Positions 1-8,694 of a stretch of DNA of 64,000 nucleotides are shown piece after piece. The notes beneath the pieces are model-generated. The model worked only from the letters and a program-made list of their open reading frames with translations, searched no databases and was not told the DNA's origin. The position numbers were made by a program, and so were the translations under genes. Source of the DNA: Methyloversatilis discipulorum (GTDB taxonomy: Bacteria > Pseudomonadota > Gammaproteobacteria > Burkholderiales > Rhodocyclaceae); the NCBI RefSeq assembly GCF_018780585.1, contig NZ_JADMJL010000016.1, positions 62,001 through 126,000 of the forward strand, read 5' to 3'. Position 1 is the stretch's first letter; each line of letters opens with the position of its first letter.

Positions 1-34
1 CACGAAAGCACGCTCGATCCGCCGTCGAGGCCGA

Positions 35-598
35 CTACTCGAGCCTGAACACGACCGGCAGCAGCAGTTCGCGTGCACCGCCGGCGTCGATGCGGCCGAT
101 CTGGCGGGCGGCGTCGAGGGCGGCGCGGTCGAGCAGCGGGTGACCGCTGCCGGCCAGCACGGCGGCGTCGATCACGCGGCCCGAGTCGTCGAGCACCAGA
201 CGCAGTCTCACTTCGCCTTCGAGCCCGCGGTCTATCGCTTCCTGCGGATAGAACACGTGCGTGTTCAGCTGCCGTTGCGCGCGTTCGCGCGCCCGTGCGC
301 TGGCGACCGGAGCCGCGCGCGGCGCGGCCACGACCGCCGGCGCCGGCGGCGCCTCGTCGGCGCGCTCGCTGCGCGTGTCCTTCAGCAGTGGGGTGGCCGC
401 AGGCGGCTCCGGCTGCGTTTCGGCCGGACGCGGCGCGAGCAGGCGGGCCTGCAGTCGCTCGACCGTCGGCGCCGCCGGCGCGTCGGACGCGCGGGGCCAG
501 AGCAGCAGAGCGGCGTGCAGCAGTGCGGACAGTGCAAGTGCGAAAGGAAGTTTCAGGCGGGACAAACCGTCAGGCGGGGTCGGTAAACTCCTTCCCAT
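35..598 (-). CDS. TonB-family protein (energy-transducer-like)
   Basis: 187 residues. A hydrophobic anchor lies near residues 15-35 (ALALSALLHAALLLW). A Pro/Ala-rich spacer of the kind that spans the periplasm follows, then a C-terminal TonB-like domain (about 105-187, with YPQEAIDRGLEGEV and a glycine-containing VLAGSGHPLLD segment). TonB proteins couple the inner-membrane proton motive force to outer-membrane receptors, but no ExbB/ExbD or receptor gene is nearby, so the partner is unknown. An AAGGAG lies just inside the chosen ATG rather than before it, so the true start could be slightly downstream (TTG at codon 12). The gene is divergent from the ankyrin gene. Confidence 0.75.
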   Translation of the reverse strand: MGRSLPTPPDGLSRLKLPFALALSALLHAALLLWPRASDAPAAPTVERLQARLLAPRPAETQPEPPAATPLLKDTRSERADEAPPAPAVVAAPRAAPVASARARERAQRQLNTHVFYPQEAIDRGLEGEVRLRLVLDDSGRVIDAAVLAGSGHPLLDRAALDAARQIGRIDAGGARELLLPVVFRLE

Positions 599-648
599 TT
601 TGCCGCAGCCGCGTCGGCGCGGCTGTGGCCCTCACAAGGACTCACGAT

Positions 649-1725
649 TTGAATGCAGCCGCACGCGCGCTGATCACCGTCAGCGCAGCCTTCTTCATGG
701 CATCGGCACAGGCCGAACTGCCCGATCCTTCACGCTTCGGACGGGCGATGGAAATGGGCGACATCCGTTCCGCCTCCCGCTGGCTGGACGAAGGGCTGCC
801 GCCCGATTTCGAGGCCGACGTCACCGGCAGCGGACTGATGATCGCGGCGGCCGAGGGCAATATCCGGCTGATGGAGCTGTTCGTCGAGCGCGGCGCCAAT
901 ATCGACTACGTCAGCCGCATCGGTGAGCAGGCGATCGCGCTGGCGGCGTGGAAGGGCCACCAGCGGGCGGTCGAGTGGCTGATCGAGCGCGGTGCGTCGC
1001 TCAATCCGCCGGACAAGACCTGGAGCGCGCTGCATTACGCCGCCTTCGCCGGCAAGACGCGCATCGTCGATCTGCTGCTGCGTCACGGCGCGAAGCTGGA
1101 CGCGCGTGCGCCGAATCTGGCGACGCCGCTGATGATGGCGGTGCGCGAGGGCAACGAGGGCATCGTGAAGGCGCTGGTCGACGCCGGCGCCAGCACCACC
1201 GCGGTGTCCGACCGTGGCGAGAACGCGCTGGCCTGGGCGCTGCGCTACAACCGGTTGAAGATCGCGACGCTGGTGGCACCGCAGGAGAACGTGGCCGAGG
1301 CGGTCAGCGCACCGCCGGTGGCCGCACCGACGCCGCCGCCGCAGGCATCGATCCCGGCGCCACCCGAAGTGAGCGAACTGCTGAACAAGCTGCGTCAGGC
1401 CGAGGCCCAGGGCAAGCCGACCGAAGCATTGCGCCGCCAGTTCATGGCGGCAGTCGATCGCCATCGCAAGGCGTCGGCGAAACAGACGGTGAAGGCGCCG
1501 CCGTCGGCGCTGGTCATCTCGGCGAAACGTGGCAAGGCCGGTGCCGAGCGCGCCGAACTGGTCGCCGGCGGGGCTACGCCGGCAGTACAGACCCTGGCCG
1601 AGGACGCTGGCGCGGTCGACATCCTGCGCGCCATCCAGGCGGCGCAGGCGAAAGGGCAGCCGACCGAAGAACTGCGCCGCCGCTTCAGGACCGAGGTGGA
1701 CAAGCTCCGGCAGTCAGCGCAGTGA
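649..1725 (+). CDS. Exported ankyrin-repeat protein with duplicated C-terminal motif
   Basis: 358 residues from a TTG start preceded by AAGGA 8 nt upstream; starts further upstream run through GC-rich non-coding sequence. An N-terminal signal-like segment ends near ASAQA. About five ankyrin repeats follow (about residues 35-215; e.g. GLMIAAAEGNIRLMELFVER and TPLMMAVREGNEGIVKALV). After a Pro-rich linker, two copies of a roughly 30-residue motif occur (about 242-275 and 325-355) sharing G-x-PTE-x-LRR-x-F and VD-x2-R. Ankyrin repeats bind proteins; the C-terminal motif is not one I recognise. The 3' end overlaps the convergent SulP gene by 41 bp. The precise function is unknown. Confidence 0.75.
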   Translation: MNAAARALITVSAAFFMASAQAELPDPSRFGRAMEMGDIRSASRWLDEGLPPDFEADVTGSGLMIAAAEGNIRLMELFVERGANIDYVSRIGEQAIALAAWKGHQRAVEWLIERGASLNPPDKTWSALHYAAFAGKTRIVDLLLRHGAKLDARAPNLATPLMMAVREGNEGIVKALVDAGASTTAVSDRGENALAWALRYNRLKIATLVAPQENVAEAVSAPPVAAPTPPPQASIPAPPEVSELLNKLRQAEAQGKPTEALRRQFMAAVDRHRKASAKQTVKAPPSALVISAKRGKAGAERAELVAGGATPAVQTLAEDAGAVDILRAIQAAQAKGQPTEELRRRFRTEVDKLRQSAQ

Positions 1726-3529
1726 CCGCCGCGTGATGCGACAGGAACACCCGGCCGCCCAGATGGGGCAGCAGGTCGGTGCGTTCCAGCTTGTCCATCA
1801 CCGGCCCCTTCACTTCCGACAGGTGCAGCAGCACCCCCATGTCCTTCAGACGGTGCACCACGCTCTCCAGCATTTCGAGCGCGCTGGCGTCGATGTCGTT
1901 GACTGCCGAACACATCAGCACCACGTTGCGCACTGACGGTTGCGCGGCCACCAGCGCCAGGATGCGGTCCTCCACCTGGCGTGCGTTCATGAAGTTCAGA
2001 CCTTCGTCGACGCGCAGGCCGATCAGCGACGGATCGGTATCGACCGCGTGGCGCTCGACGTTGCGGTAGTGCTCGGTACCGGGTACCCGGCCGACCACCG
2101 CCATGTGCGGGCGGCTGGCGTGCCACAGGTGATTCAGCAGCGTCAGCACGACGCCGGCGCTGACGCCGGCTTCCACGCCGAACAGCAGGGTGACGACCAG
2201 CGTCGTGGCGGCGGCCAGGAAGTCGGGAGGGGAACTGCGCCATGTCCTGCGCAGCGTGTCGGTATCGACCAGGGTCAGGATGGCCACGACGATGGTGGCG
2301 GCCAGCGTGGCCTGCGGCAGATAGTGCAGCGCCGGCGTCAGCGTCAGCGACGCCAGCGCGATGCCGACGGCGGTGAACGCGCCGGCCGCCGGCGTCGCCG
2401 CACCGGCGTCGAAATTGACCACCGAACGCGACAGCCCGCCGGTTACCGGATAGCCGCCGGTTGCCGCCGCCGCCAGATTGGCCGCGCCGAGGCCGATCAG
2501 CTCCTGGTCCGGCTCGATGCGCAGCCGGCGCTTGGCGGCGAAGGTCTGTGCCACCGACACCGATTCGACGAAACCGATGATGCTGATCAGCAGCGCCGGC
2601 AGCGCCAGCTGCGACAGCAGCGCCGGATCGAGTGAGGGCATCGTCAGCGGTGGCAGCCCGGCCGGAATGTCGCCCACCTTGCGCACGCCCGCCTCGTCCA
2701 GTTGCAGCGCCCACATCAGCAGCGTGCTGCCGAGCACGGCCAGCACCGGCCCGGCCTTGGCACAGGTATCGGCGGTGCGCGCCCCGGCGCCGAGTCGCAC
2801 GAGCAATGGCTTGAGGCGCGTGCGCGTCCAGTAGAGGAAGGCCAGTACGGCGCCGCCGAGCGCCGCGGTCGGCAGATGGGTGGCGGGCAGCCCGGCGAGC
2901 AGCGTCGGCAGCAGTTCCGGCAGCGTGTCGCCGTCGGCGCGGATGCCCAGCAGGTGCTTGAGCTGGCTCAGCGTGATCAGCAGCGACGACGCGGTGAGGA
3001 AGCCCGACACCACGGGGTGGCTCAGGAAGCTGGCGAGAAAGCCCAGTCGGAGCACGCCCATCACGACGAGCAGGGCGCCGGACAGCGCGGCCAGCGTCAG
3101 CGCCGCCTGCAGCCGCGCCGCCTCGTCGGCGATGCCCAGTCCGCCGACTGCCGCCGCCGTCATCAGCGACACCACCGCGACCGGGCCGACCGACAGCGCG
3201 TGACTGCTGCCGAACAGCGCGTAGGCGAACAGCGGTGCGATGCTCGCGTACAGACCGATGTGCGGCGGCAGGCCGGCGAGCTGGGCGTAGGCCAGGCTCT
3301 GCGGGATCAGCATCAGCGTCACGATGAGCGAAGCCAGCAGGTCGGCGCCGAAGGCCGGGCGGTCGTAGCGCGGTGCCCAGTCGAGCACCGGCAGCCAGCG
3401 CGCCAGACCGCGCACGCGGCGGGCCGGTGCGTGCGTGGCCTTCCGTGCGGCCTGGCCGTCGGAGTGCGAAGTTCCGGTGTTCACGGCGTCGATTGTGCCG
3501 CGCCCGCTGGCCTTCGCGTCAGAGCGCAT
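1685..3529 (-). CDS. SulP-family anion (sulfate) permease with STAS domain
   Basis: 614 residues. The N-terminal half has the SulP signature (DLLASLIVTLMLIPQSLAYA, then GLPPHIGLYASIAPLFAYA) and about 10-12 membrane segments. A cytoplasmic STAS domain (about 450-570) carries VVLMCSAVNDIDASALEML. The family carries sulfate, bicarbonate or dicarboxylates across the inner membrane; the substrate cannot be read from sequence. The ATG overlaps the end of the upstream metallo-beta-lactamase-fold gene by 11 nt, so the two are probably cotranscribed. A GTG 45 nt further in is an alternative start. The pairing with a putative persulfide dioxygenase, which makes sulfite, hints at a sulfur oxyanion substrate (inference). 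Confidence 0.88.
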   Translation of the reverse strand: MRSDAKASGRGTIDAVNTGTSHSDGQAARKATHAPARRVRGLARWLPVLDWAPRYDRPAFGADLLASLIVTLMLIPQSLAYAQLAGLPPHIGLYASIAPLFAYALFGSSHALSVGPVAVVSLMTAAAVGGLGIADEAARLQAALTLAALSGALLVVMGVLRLGFLASFLSHPVVSGFLTASSLLITLSQLKHLLGIRADGDTLPELLPTLLAGLPATHLPTAALGGAVLAFLYWTRTRLKPLLVRLGAGARTADTCAKAGPVLAVLGSTLLMWALQLDEAGVRKVGDIPAGLPPLTMPSLDPALLSQLALPALLISIIGFVESVSVAQTFAAKRRLRIEPDQELIGLGAANLAAAATGGYPVTGGLSRSVVNFDAGAATPAAGAFTAVGIALASLTLTPALHYLPQATLAATIVVAILTLVDTDTLRRTWRSSPPDFLAAATTLVVTLLFGVEAGVSAGVVLTLLNHLWHASRPHMAVVGRVPGTEHYRNVERHAVDTDPSLIGLRVDEGLNFMNARQVEDRILALVAAQPSVRNVVLMCSAVNDIDASALEMLESVVHRLKDMGVLLHLSEVKGPVMDKLERTDLLPHLGGRVFLSHHAAVTALTAGACPPRS

Positions 3530-4388
3530 CGAGCGGAATCTTCAGATAACGCGTGCCATTGTCCTCGGGCGGCGGCAGATGGCCGGCGCGCATGTTCACC
3601 TGCACCGACGGCAGGATGAGCACCGGCATGTCCAGCGTCGCGTCGCGCGCGGTGCGCATGGCGACGAAGTCGTCCTCCGATATGCCGTCATGCACGTGGA
3701 TGTTGTGCGCGCGTTCGTCGGCCACCGTCGTTTCCCAGCGCGGCGCGCGGCCGTCCGGCATGTAGTCGTGACACATGAACAGCCGGGTTTCCGGCGGCAG
3801 CGCCAGCAGCGTGCGGATGGAGCGATACAGCGTGCGCGCATCCCCGCCCGGGAAGTCGCAGCGTGCGGTGCCATAGTCCGGCATGAACAGCGTGTCGCCG
3901 ACGAAGGCGGCGTCCTCGATCAGGTAGGACATGCAGGCCGGCGTGTGCCCCGGCGTATGCAGTGCGCGCGCCTGCAGGCTGCCTATCTTGAAGGTTTCGC
4001 CATCGCGGAACAGATGGTCGAACTGGCTGCCGTCGCGTTCGAATTCGGTGCCGGCATTGAACAGCTTGCCGAACACCCGCTGCACGGTGACGATGTGTTC
4101 GCCGATGCCCAGCCGGCCGCCCAGTTGCTGCTTGATCCACGGTGCGGCCGACAGGTGGTCGGCATGGACGTGGGTTTCCAGTATCCATTCCAGCCGCGCG
4201 CCCAGTTCGCGTACGCGGGCGACGATGCGGTCGGCCGACGCGGTCGAGGTGCGCCCGGACTTGGGGTCGTAGTCGAGCACGCTGTCGACCACGGCGCAGG
4301 CCAGGGTGGCGCGGTCGAACACGATGTAGCTCACCGTGTTGGTTGCTTCGTCGAAGAAGCTCTCGATCTGCAGGCTGTCTCGGGTCAT
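3519..4388 (-). CDS. MBL-fold metallohydrolase, probable persulfide dioxygenase (ETHE1/Blh type)
   Basis: 289 residues from an ATG preceded by AGGAAG; longer readings add a low-complexity extension without support. The metal motif is THVHADHLS (H73, H75, D77, H78), followed by HTPGHTPACMSYL and GDTLFMPDYGTARCDFPGG. These match the ETHE1/Blh group of mononuclear iron sulfur dioxygenases, which oxidise glutathione persulfide to sulfite, rather than glyoxalase II. It is cotranscribed with the SulP transporter. No rhodanese or BigR-type regulator is adjacent. Classification to the group is solid; the exact substrate is inferred. Confidence 0.8.
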   Translation of the reverse strand: MTRDSLQIESFFDEATNTVSYIVFDRATLACAVVDSVLDYDPKSGRTSTASADRIVARVRELGARLEWILETHVHADHLSAAPWIKQQLGGRLGIGEHIVTVQRVFGKLFNAGTEFERDGSQFDHLFRDGETFKIGSLQARALHTPGHTPACMSYLIEDAAFVGDTLFMPDYGTARCDFPGGDARTLYRSIRTLLALPPETRLFMCHDYMPDGRAPRWETTVADERAHNIHVHDGISEDDFVAMRTARDATLDMPVLILPSVQVNMRAGHLPPPEDNGTRYLKIPLDAL

Positions 4389-4555
4389 GGGTCGGTTCTT
4401 CCTCGTGTGCGGCCGGAATGCCGTCCGGCGCTGCGGTACGCGACGATGTATAGCCTCTCTGCCGTCTCCTGATCCGTAACCTAGGTCACCCTGCGCCGTG
4501 CCACGGGGGTCATCGTGCCCCGGTAACGGCCCCGAAGGGGTAGGCTCCAGCTTGG

Positions 4556-4582
4556 TCAAGATGTGCGGCCGCCGGCCGATAA
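4556..4582 (+). promoter_or_regulatory. Candidate sigma-28 (FliA) promoter of hybrid kinase
   Basis: TCAAGATG, an 11-nt spacer, then GCCGATAA, the classic FliA -10 element. It lies 86 nt upstream of the hybrid kinase start. The same architecture occurs before motA, the MCP gene and cheW in this window. The -10 match is exact; the -35 is partial. Confidence 0.5.
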
Positions 4583-4667
4583 CAAGGGGTCACCGGTGCG
4601 CACGCGGCGGCCCCGTCCTGTCGACGGATCCGATGCCGGATGCCCCGCGCCAAAGAGAATACAGCCG

Positions 4668-7600
4668 ATGCAAGAACCACCGTTCGAACAGGACACCGTT
4701 GCCTTCCAGCGTCGCTTCGTCGCGCTGGTCGCGATCTGGGTCGTCCTTTGTGCGCTGGTTACGCTGTTCGCGGCGCGCAGCGCCAGCCACGAATACCTGC
4801 TCGACGCGCAGGCGCGCAGCGCGCTGCGCCTGGACAGCCTGAACGAATCGCTGTCCTCCACCTTCCGTCAGCTGGCCGCATTGCCGGTGACCCTGGCGCG
4901 GCAGGATGCGCTGCAGAAGTATCTGGCGGCGCAGGCGGGCGAACAGGCGATCCGCGCGCTGCCGCCCGGTCCGGCGCTCCGGCAGCATCTGATGGAACGG
5001 CGCGACGCGCTCGGCGTGAGCAGCCTGCTCAACGCCGTCGCGCAGGATTTCAATCTCGGGCTGGTCTATCTGCTGGACGCCGACGGCAATGCCATCGCCG
5101 ACAGCGGTTTCCACCTGCCGTACGCGGTGCTCGGGCTCAATTACGCCGATCGCGAGTACTTCCGTCAGGCGGTCGACGGCGGGATCGGCCTGCAGTACCT
5201 GATGGGGCGCACGACGAATGTGCCCGGCTTCTACTTCTCGGCGCGCGTGGACGTGGTCGGGCGCCCGCCCGGCGTACTCGTGCTGAAGCAGGACGCCGAG
5301 ACGATGCGCCATCTGTTCGGCGGCTACGACCAGCTGGCACTGATGGCCGACAACAACGGCGTGATCGTGCTGGGGTCGCCGCCCGAGCTGGTGCTCAAGC
5401 GCTTCGCGCCAGCGATCGACGATCCGATCGACGACGCCACGCTGAAGGCGCGCTATGGCGTGGTACCGCCGGTGCTGCCGTGGCAGGGCGACGAAACCCG
5501 GCTGGACGACGAGACGACGGTGCATCTGCAGGTGGTGGACGGCCTGCGCCATCTGGTGCTCGGACGCGCGATGGACGACTCGCCCTACACCGTCTGGGTG
5601 CTGCTCCCGCTGCGCGAGGAGGCGGCCCTGTGGCGGCGTCACATCGCCGGCGGCCTCGTGGTCGGCCTGCTCGGACTGGCGCTGATCGCGCTGTGGTTCC
5701 GGCGCGAACGGCAGAATATCGACACCCAGCGCACGCGCCGCGAACTGCTCGAACTGGCCAATGCGCTGCCGCTCACCGTGTTCCGCTATCACCGCCCGCT
5801 CGGCCGCGGCGGACGCTTCGCCTTCCTCGGTCATGGCGTCGAGGCACTGTTCGGGCGGACGGCGGAGAAAGTCGCGGAGGACCCGGGCGCGCTGTGGCGC
5901 GCCTGCGGCATCGACGACGACAGCCCGCCGGTGCGCTCGCGTGAACTGCAGGTGCGTACGCCGTCCGGTCCGCGCTGGCTGCGCGTGGACAGCACGCCGA
6001 TGCCCGACGGCCGCGGCGGTACGATCTACAACGGCTACTGGCTCGACATCACCGAACGCAAGCTCGGCGAAGCCAAGTTCCGCGCGCTGTTCGAGCACTC
6101 CTTCGACAGCTATTTTTTCTACGACGAGGACGATGGCGTCATCAGCTGCAACCCGGCCACGCTTGCGCTGTTCGGCCTGCCGTCGGAAGAGGCGCTGCGT
6201 GGCCGCGTGCCGTGGAACACGCCACTGTCGCCGGAGCGCCAGCCCGACGGCGAATCGAGCGCCGTCGCCGCGCGCCGTCTGCTGTCGGACGCCAGCGAGG
6301 CGGGGCGACCGCAGATGCGCGAATGGCAGTTTGCCGGCGCCGGCGATCGCGTCTTCACGGTCGAACTGGCGGTCATCCCCATCCAGCAGGGCGCGCGCCG
6401 GCTGTACTGCCTGATCGCGCACGACGTGACGCTGAAGAAGGAAGCCGAGGCCGCGATGCTGCGCGCGCGCGATGCCGCCGAGGCGGCGGCGCAGCTGAAG
6501 TCCAGCTTCCTCGCCAACATGTCGCACGAAATCCGCACGCCGATGAATGCCATCCTCGGCATGACACATCTGGCGCTGCGCGACGAGATGTCGCCGCGCC
6601 AGCGCAATTACATCGAGAAGGCACACCGCTCGGCGCACGGCCTGCTGGCCATCCTGAACGACATCCTCGATCTGTCGAAGATCGAGTCCGGCCGCCTCGA
6701 CATCGAGCACATCGACTTCCGGCTCGACACGGTGATCAACCACATGGTGGACGTGATCGGCGTCAGGGCGGAGGAGAAGGGGCTGGAACTGCTGTTCAGC
6801 GCCGAACCCGGGCTGCCCACGGCGCTGATCGGCGACCCGGTGCGACTCGGTCAGGTGCTGATCAATCTCGGCAGCAACGCGATCAAGTTCACCGAGCACG
6901 GCGACGTGATCATCGGCGTCGAACTGAAGGCGCGCGACGAGCGTGCGGTCGAACTGCACTTCACGGTGCGGGATTCCGGCATCGGCATGGACGAGGCGCA
7001 GATCGCGCGCCTGTTCCAGCCCTTCACCCAGGCCGACAGCTCGATCACCCGCCGTTACGGCGGCACCGGCCTCGGGCTCACCATTTCGCGCCAGCTGGTC
7101 GAACTGATGGGCGGCCGCATCTGGGTGGACAGCGAACCCGGCCGCGGCTCGACCTTTCACTTCACCGCCCGCTTCGGCCTGCAGGCCAGCGCCGACGCCG
7201 TACCCGAGCGCCTGCCCGACACCATGCCCGGCTCGCACGTGCTGGTGGTCGATGACCACCCGGGCGCGCGCGATGTACTGGCGGCACTCTGTCGCGGCAT
7301 CGGCCTCGAAGTCGACGTCGCCAGCGGTGGCGACGAGGCGCTGAACATGCTGGCCGCCGACGAAGGTCGGCACGGTCTCATGCTGATCGACTGGAAGATG
7401 CCGGGCATGGACGGCGTACGCCTCGCCGAGGAATTGCGGCGACGCTGGCCGCAGCGCAGCATGCGGCTCATTCTGGTCACTGCGCTGGGCCGCGACGACG
7501 TCGCTACACAGTCGGCCGGCCGCCATTTCGAGGCGGTGCTGCACAAGCCGGTCACCCCGTCGGCGCTGCTCGACGCGGTGTCGCAGGCCTACGGCCGGCG

Positions 7601-8690
7601 TGCCGACGCACACGCCCCGACGCCCGGCGACGAACGGCTGGAAGCCAGCATGGCGGCGGTAGCCGGTGCCCGCGTGCTGCTGGTCGAGGACAACGAACTG
7701 AACCAGGAACTGGCGCACGACCTGCTCGAGCGCGCCGGCGTCGAGGTGGTGATCGCCGGCGACGGTCAGCAGGCGGTCGACCTGCTGGCTGGCGGCAGCC
7801 GCTTCGATGCGGTGCTGATGGACTGCCAGATGCCGGTGATGGACGGCTATACCGCCACCCGCACGCTGCGCGGCCTGCCCGGTCTGCAGAATCTGCCGGT
7901 GATCGCGATGACGGCCAGCGTGCTGGAGGCGGACCGCGCGCGCATGTACGACTGCGGCATGAACGACTGCATTCCCAAGCCGCTCGACGTGCCGCAGATG
8001 TTCGCCACGCTGGCGCGCTGGGTCCATCCGCAGCCCGGTGCCGACAGGCAGTCCGGCGCGGCGGCGCCGGCGGCGCCCGACGACGCGGTGCCCGCGCTGC
8101 CCGGCATCGACACCGCGGCCGGGCTGGCGCACTGCATGGGCAAGCCGCAGCTGTACCGGCGCGTGCTGCGCGCCTTCCTGCGCGGACAGCGCGATTTCGC
8201 CGCGCAGTTCGACGAGGCGCGCCGTGGACCGGACACGCAGGCGGCGGCGCGGCTGGCGCACACGCTGCGCGGCCTGGCCGGCACCGTGGGCGCGCACACG
8301 CTGCACGGGCTGGCATCGGAACTGGAAGGGCTGCTGGCGCGCGAATCGGCCGACGCCGACATCGACGCCGCGGCGACGGCACTCACCCGCGAGCTCGATG
8401 CGCTGATCGGCTCACTGCTGCCACATCCGTGGGTGGCCGACGAGGCCGTCGCCGACGGTGCACCGCCCGACCCCCGCCAGCTGGTGGAGCCCTTGCGCGC
8501 ACTGGCGCAACTGATCGCCGACAGCGACGCCGAAGCGGTGGCACGCGCGCTCGAGCTGCAGCGCCTGCTGGCTGGATCATCGCTGGAGTCGCTGGCCGCC
8601 TCGCTCGGCGACGCGCTGAAGCGCTACGACTTCGACCAGGCGAACGCCTGGCTGACCGCGCTGTACGAGCGCTCCGGCGTCCAGTCCTGA
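4668..8690 (+). CDS. Hybrid sensor histidine kinase (Cache-PAS-PAS-HisKA-HATPase-REC-REC-Hpt)
   Basis: 1340 residues. TM1 (about 14-34) and TM2 (about 325-345) bracket a periplasmic dCache-like sensor. Two PAS domains follow (about 365-465 and 470-590). The HisKA box FLANMSHEIRTPMNAILGM has H620; the ATPase has DSGIGM and GTGLGL. Two receiver domains follow, with phospho-acceptors in LIDWKMPGMDG (about D907) and LMDCQMPVMDG (about D1051). A C-terminal Hpt has LAHTLRGLAGTVGA (about H1197). All catalytic residues for an internal phosphorelay are present. The ATG is chosen because upstream frame use is a GC-rich shadow. The neighbouring, convergent HD-GYP regulator is a plausible output. Confidence 0.93.
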   Translation: MQEPPFEQDTVAFQRRFVALVAIWVVLCALVTLFAARSASHEYLLDAQARSALRLDSLNESLSSTFRQLAALPVTLARQDALQKYLAAQAGEQAIRALPPGPALRQHLMERRDALGVSSLLNAVAQDFNLGLVYLLDADGNAIADSGFHLPYAVLGLNYADREYFRQAVDGGIGLQYLMGRTTNVPGFYFSARVDVVGRPPGVLVLKQDAETMRHLFGGYDQLALMADNNGVIVLGSPPELVLKRFAPAIDDPIDDATLKARYGVVPPVLPWQGDETRLDDETTVHLQVVDGLRHLVLGRAMDDSPYTVWVLLPLREEAALWRRHIAGGLVVGLLGLALIALWFRRERQNIDTQRTRRELLELANALPLTVFRYHRPLGRGGRFAFLGHGVEALFGRTAEKVAEDPGALWRACGIDDDSPPVRSRELQVRTPSGPRWLRVDSTPMPDGRGGTIYNGYWLDITERKLGEAKFRALFEHSFDSYFFYDEDDGVISCNPATLALFGLPSEEALRGRVPWNTPLSPERQPDGESSAVAARRLLSDASEAGRPQMREWQFAGAGDRVFTVELAVIPIQQGARRLYCLIAHDVTLKKEAEAAMLRARDAAEAAAQLKSSFLANMSHEIRTPMNAILGMTHLALRDEMSPRQRNYIEKAHRSAHGLLAILNDILDLSKIESGRLDIEHIDFRLDTVINHMVDVIGVRAEEKGLELLFSAEPGLPTALIGDPVRLGQVLINLGSNAIKFTEHGDVIIGVELKARDERAVELHFTVRDSGIGMDEAQIARLFQPFTQADSSITRRYGGTGLGLTISRQLVELMGGRIWVDSEPGRGSTFHFTARFGLQASADAVPERLPDTMPGSHVLVVDDHPGARDVLAALCRGIGLEVDVASGGDEALNMLAADEGRHGLMLIDWKMPGMDGVRLAEELRRRWPQRSMRLILVTALGRDDVATQSAGRHFEAVLHKPVTPSALLDAVSQAYGRRADAHAPTPGDERLEASMAAVAGARVLLVEDNELNQELAHDLLERAGVEVVIAGDGQQAVDLLAGGSRFDAVLMDCQMPVMDGYTATRTLRGLPGLQNLPVIAMTASVLEADRARMYDCGMNDCIPKPLDVPQMFATLARWVHPQPGADRQSGAAAPAAPDDAVPALPGIDTAAGLAHCMGKPQLYRRVLRAFLRGQRDFAAQFDEARRGPDTQAAARLAHTLRGLAGTVGAHTLHGLASELEGLLARESADADIDAAATALTRELDALIGSLLPHPWVADEAVADGAPPDPRQLVEPLRALAQLIADSDAEAVARALELQRLLAGSSLESLAASLGDALKRYDFDQANAWLTALYERSGVQS

Positions 8691-8694
8691 GGTC

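Noticed and set aside
4590-8306. Very long open frame (1238 codons) on the minus strand
   Set aside because: It is antisense to the hybrid kinase, which has full domain structure. The product is Arg/Gln/His-rich without motifs, typical of high-GC shadows.
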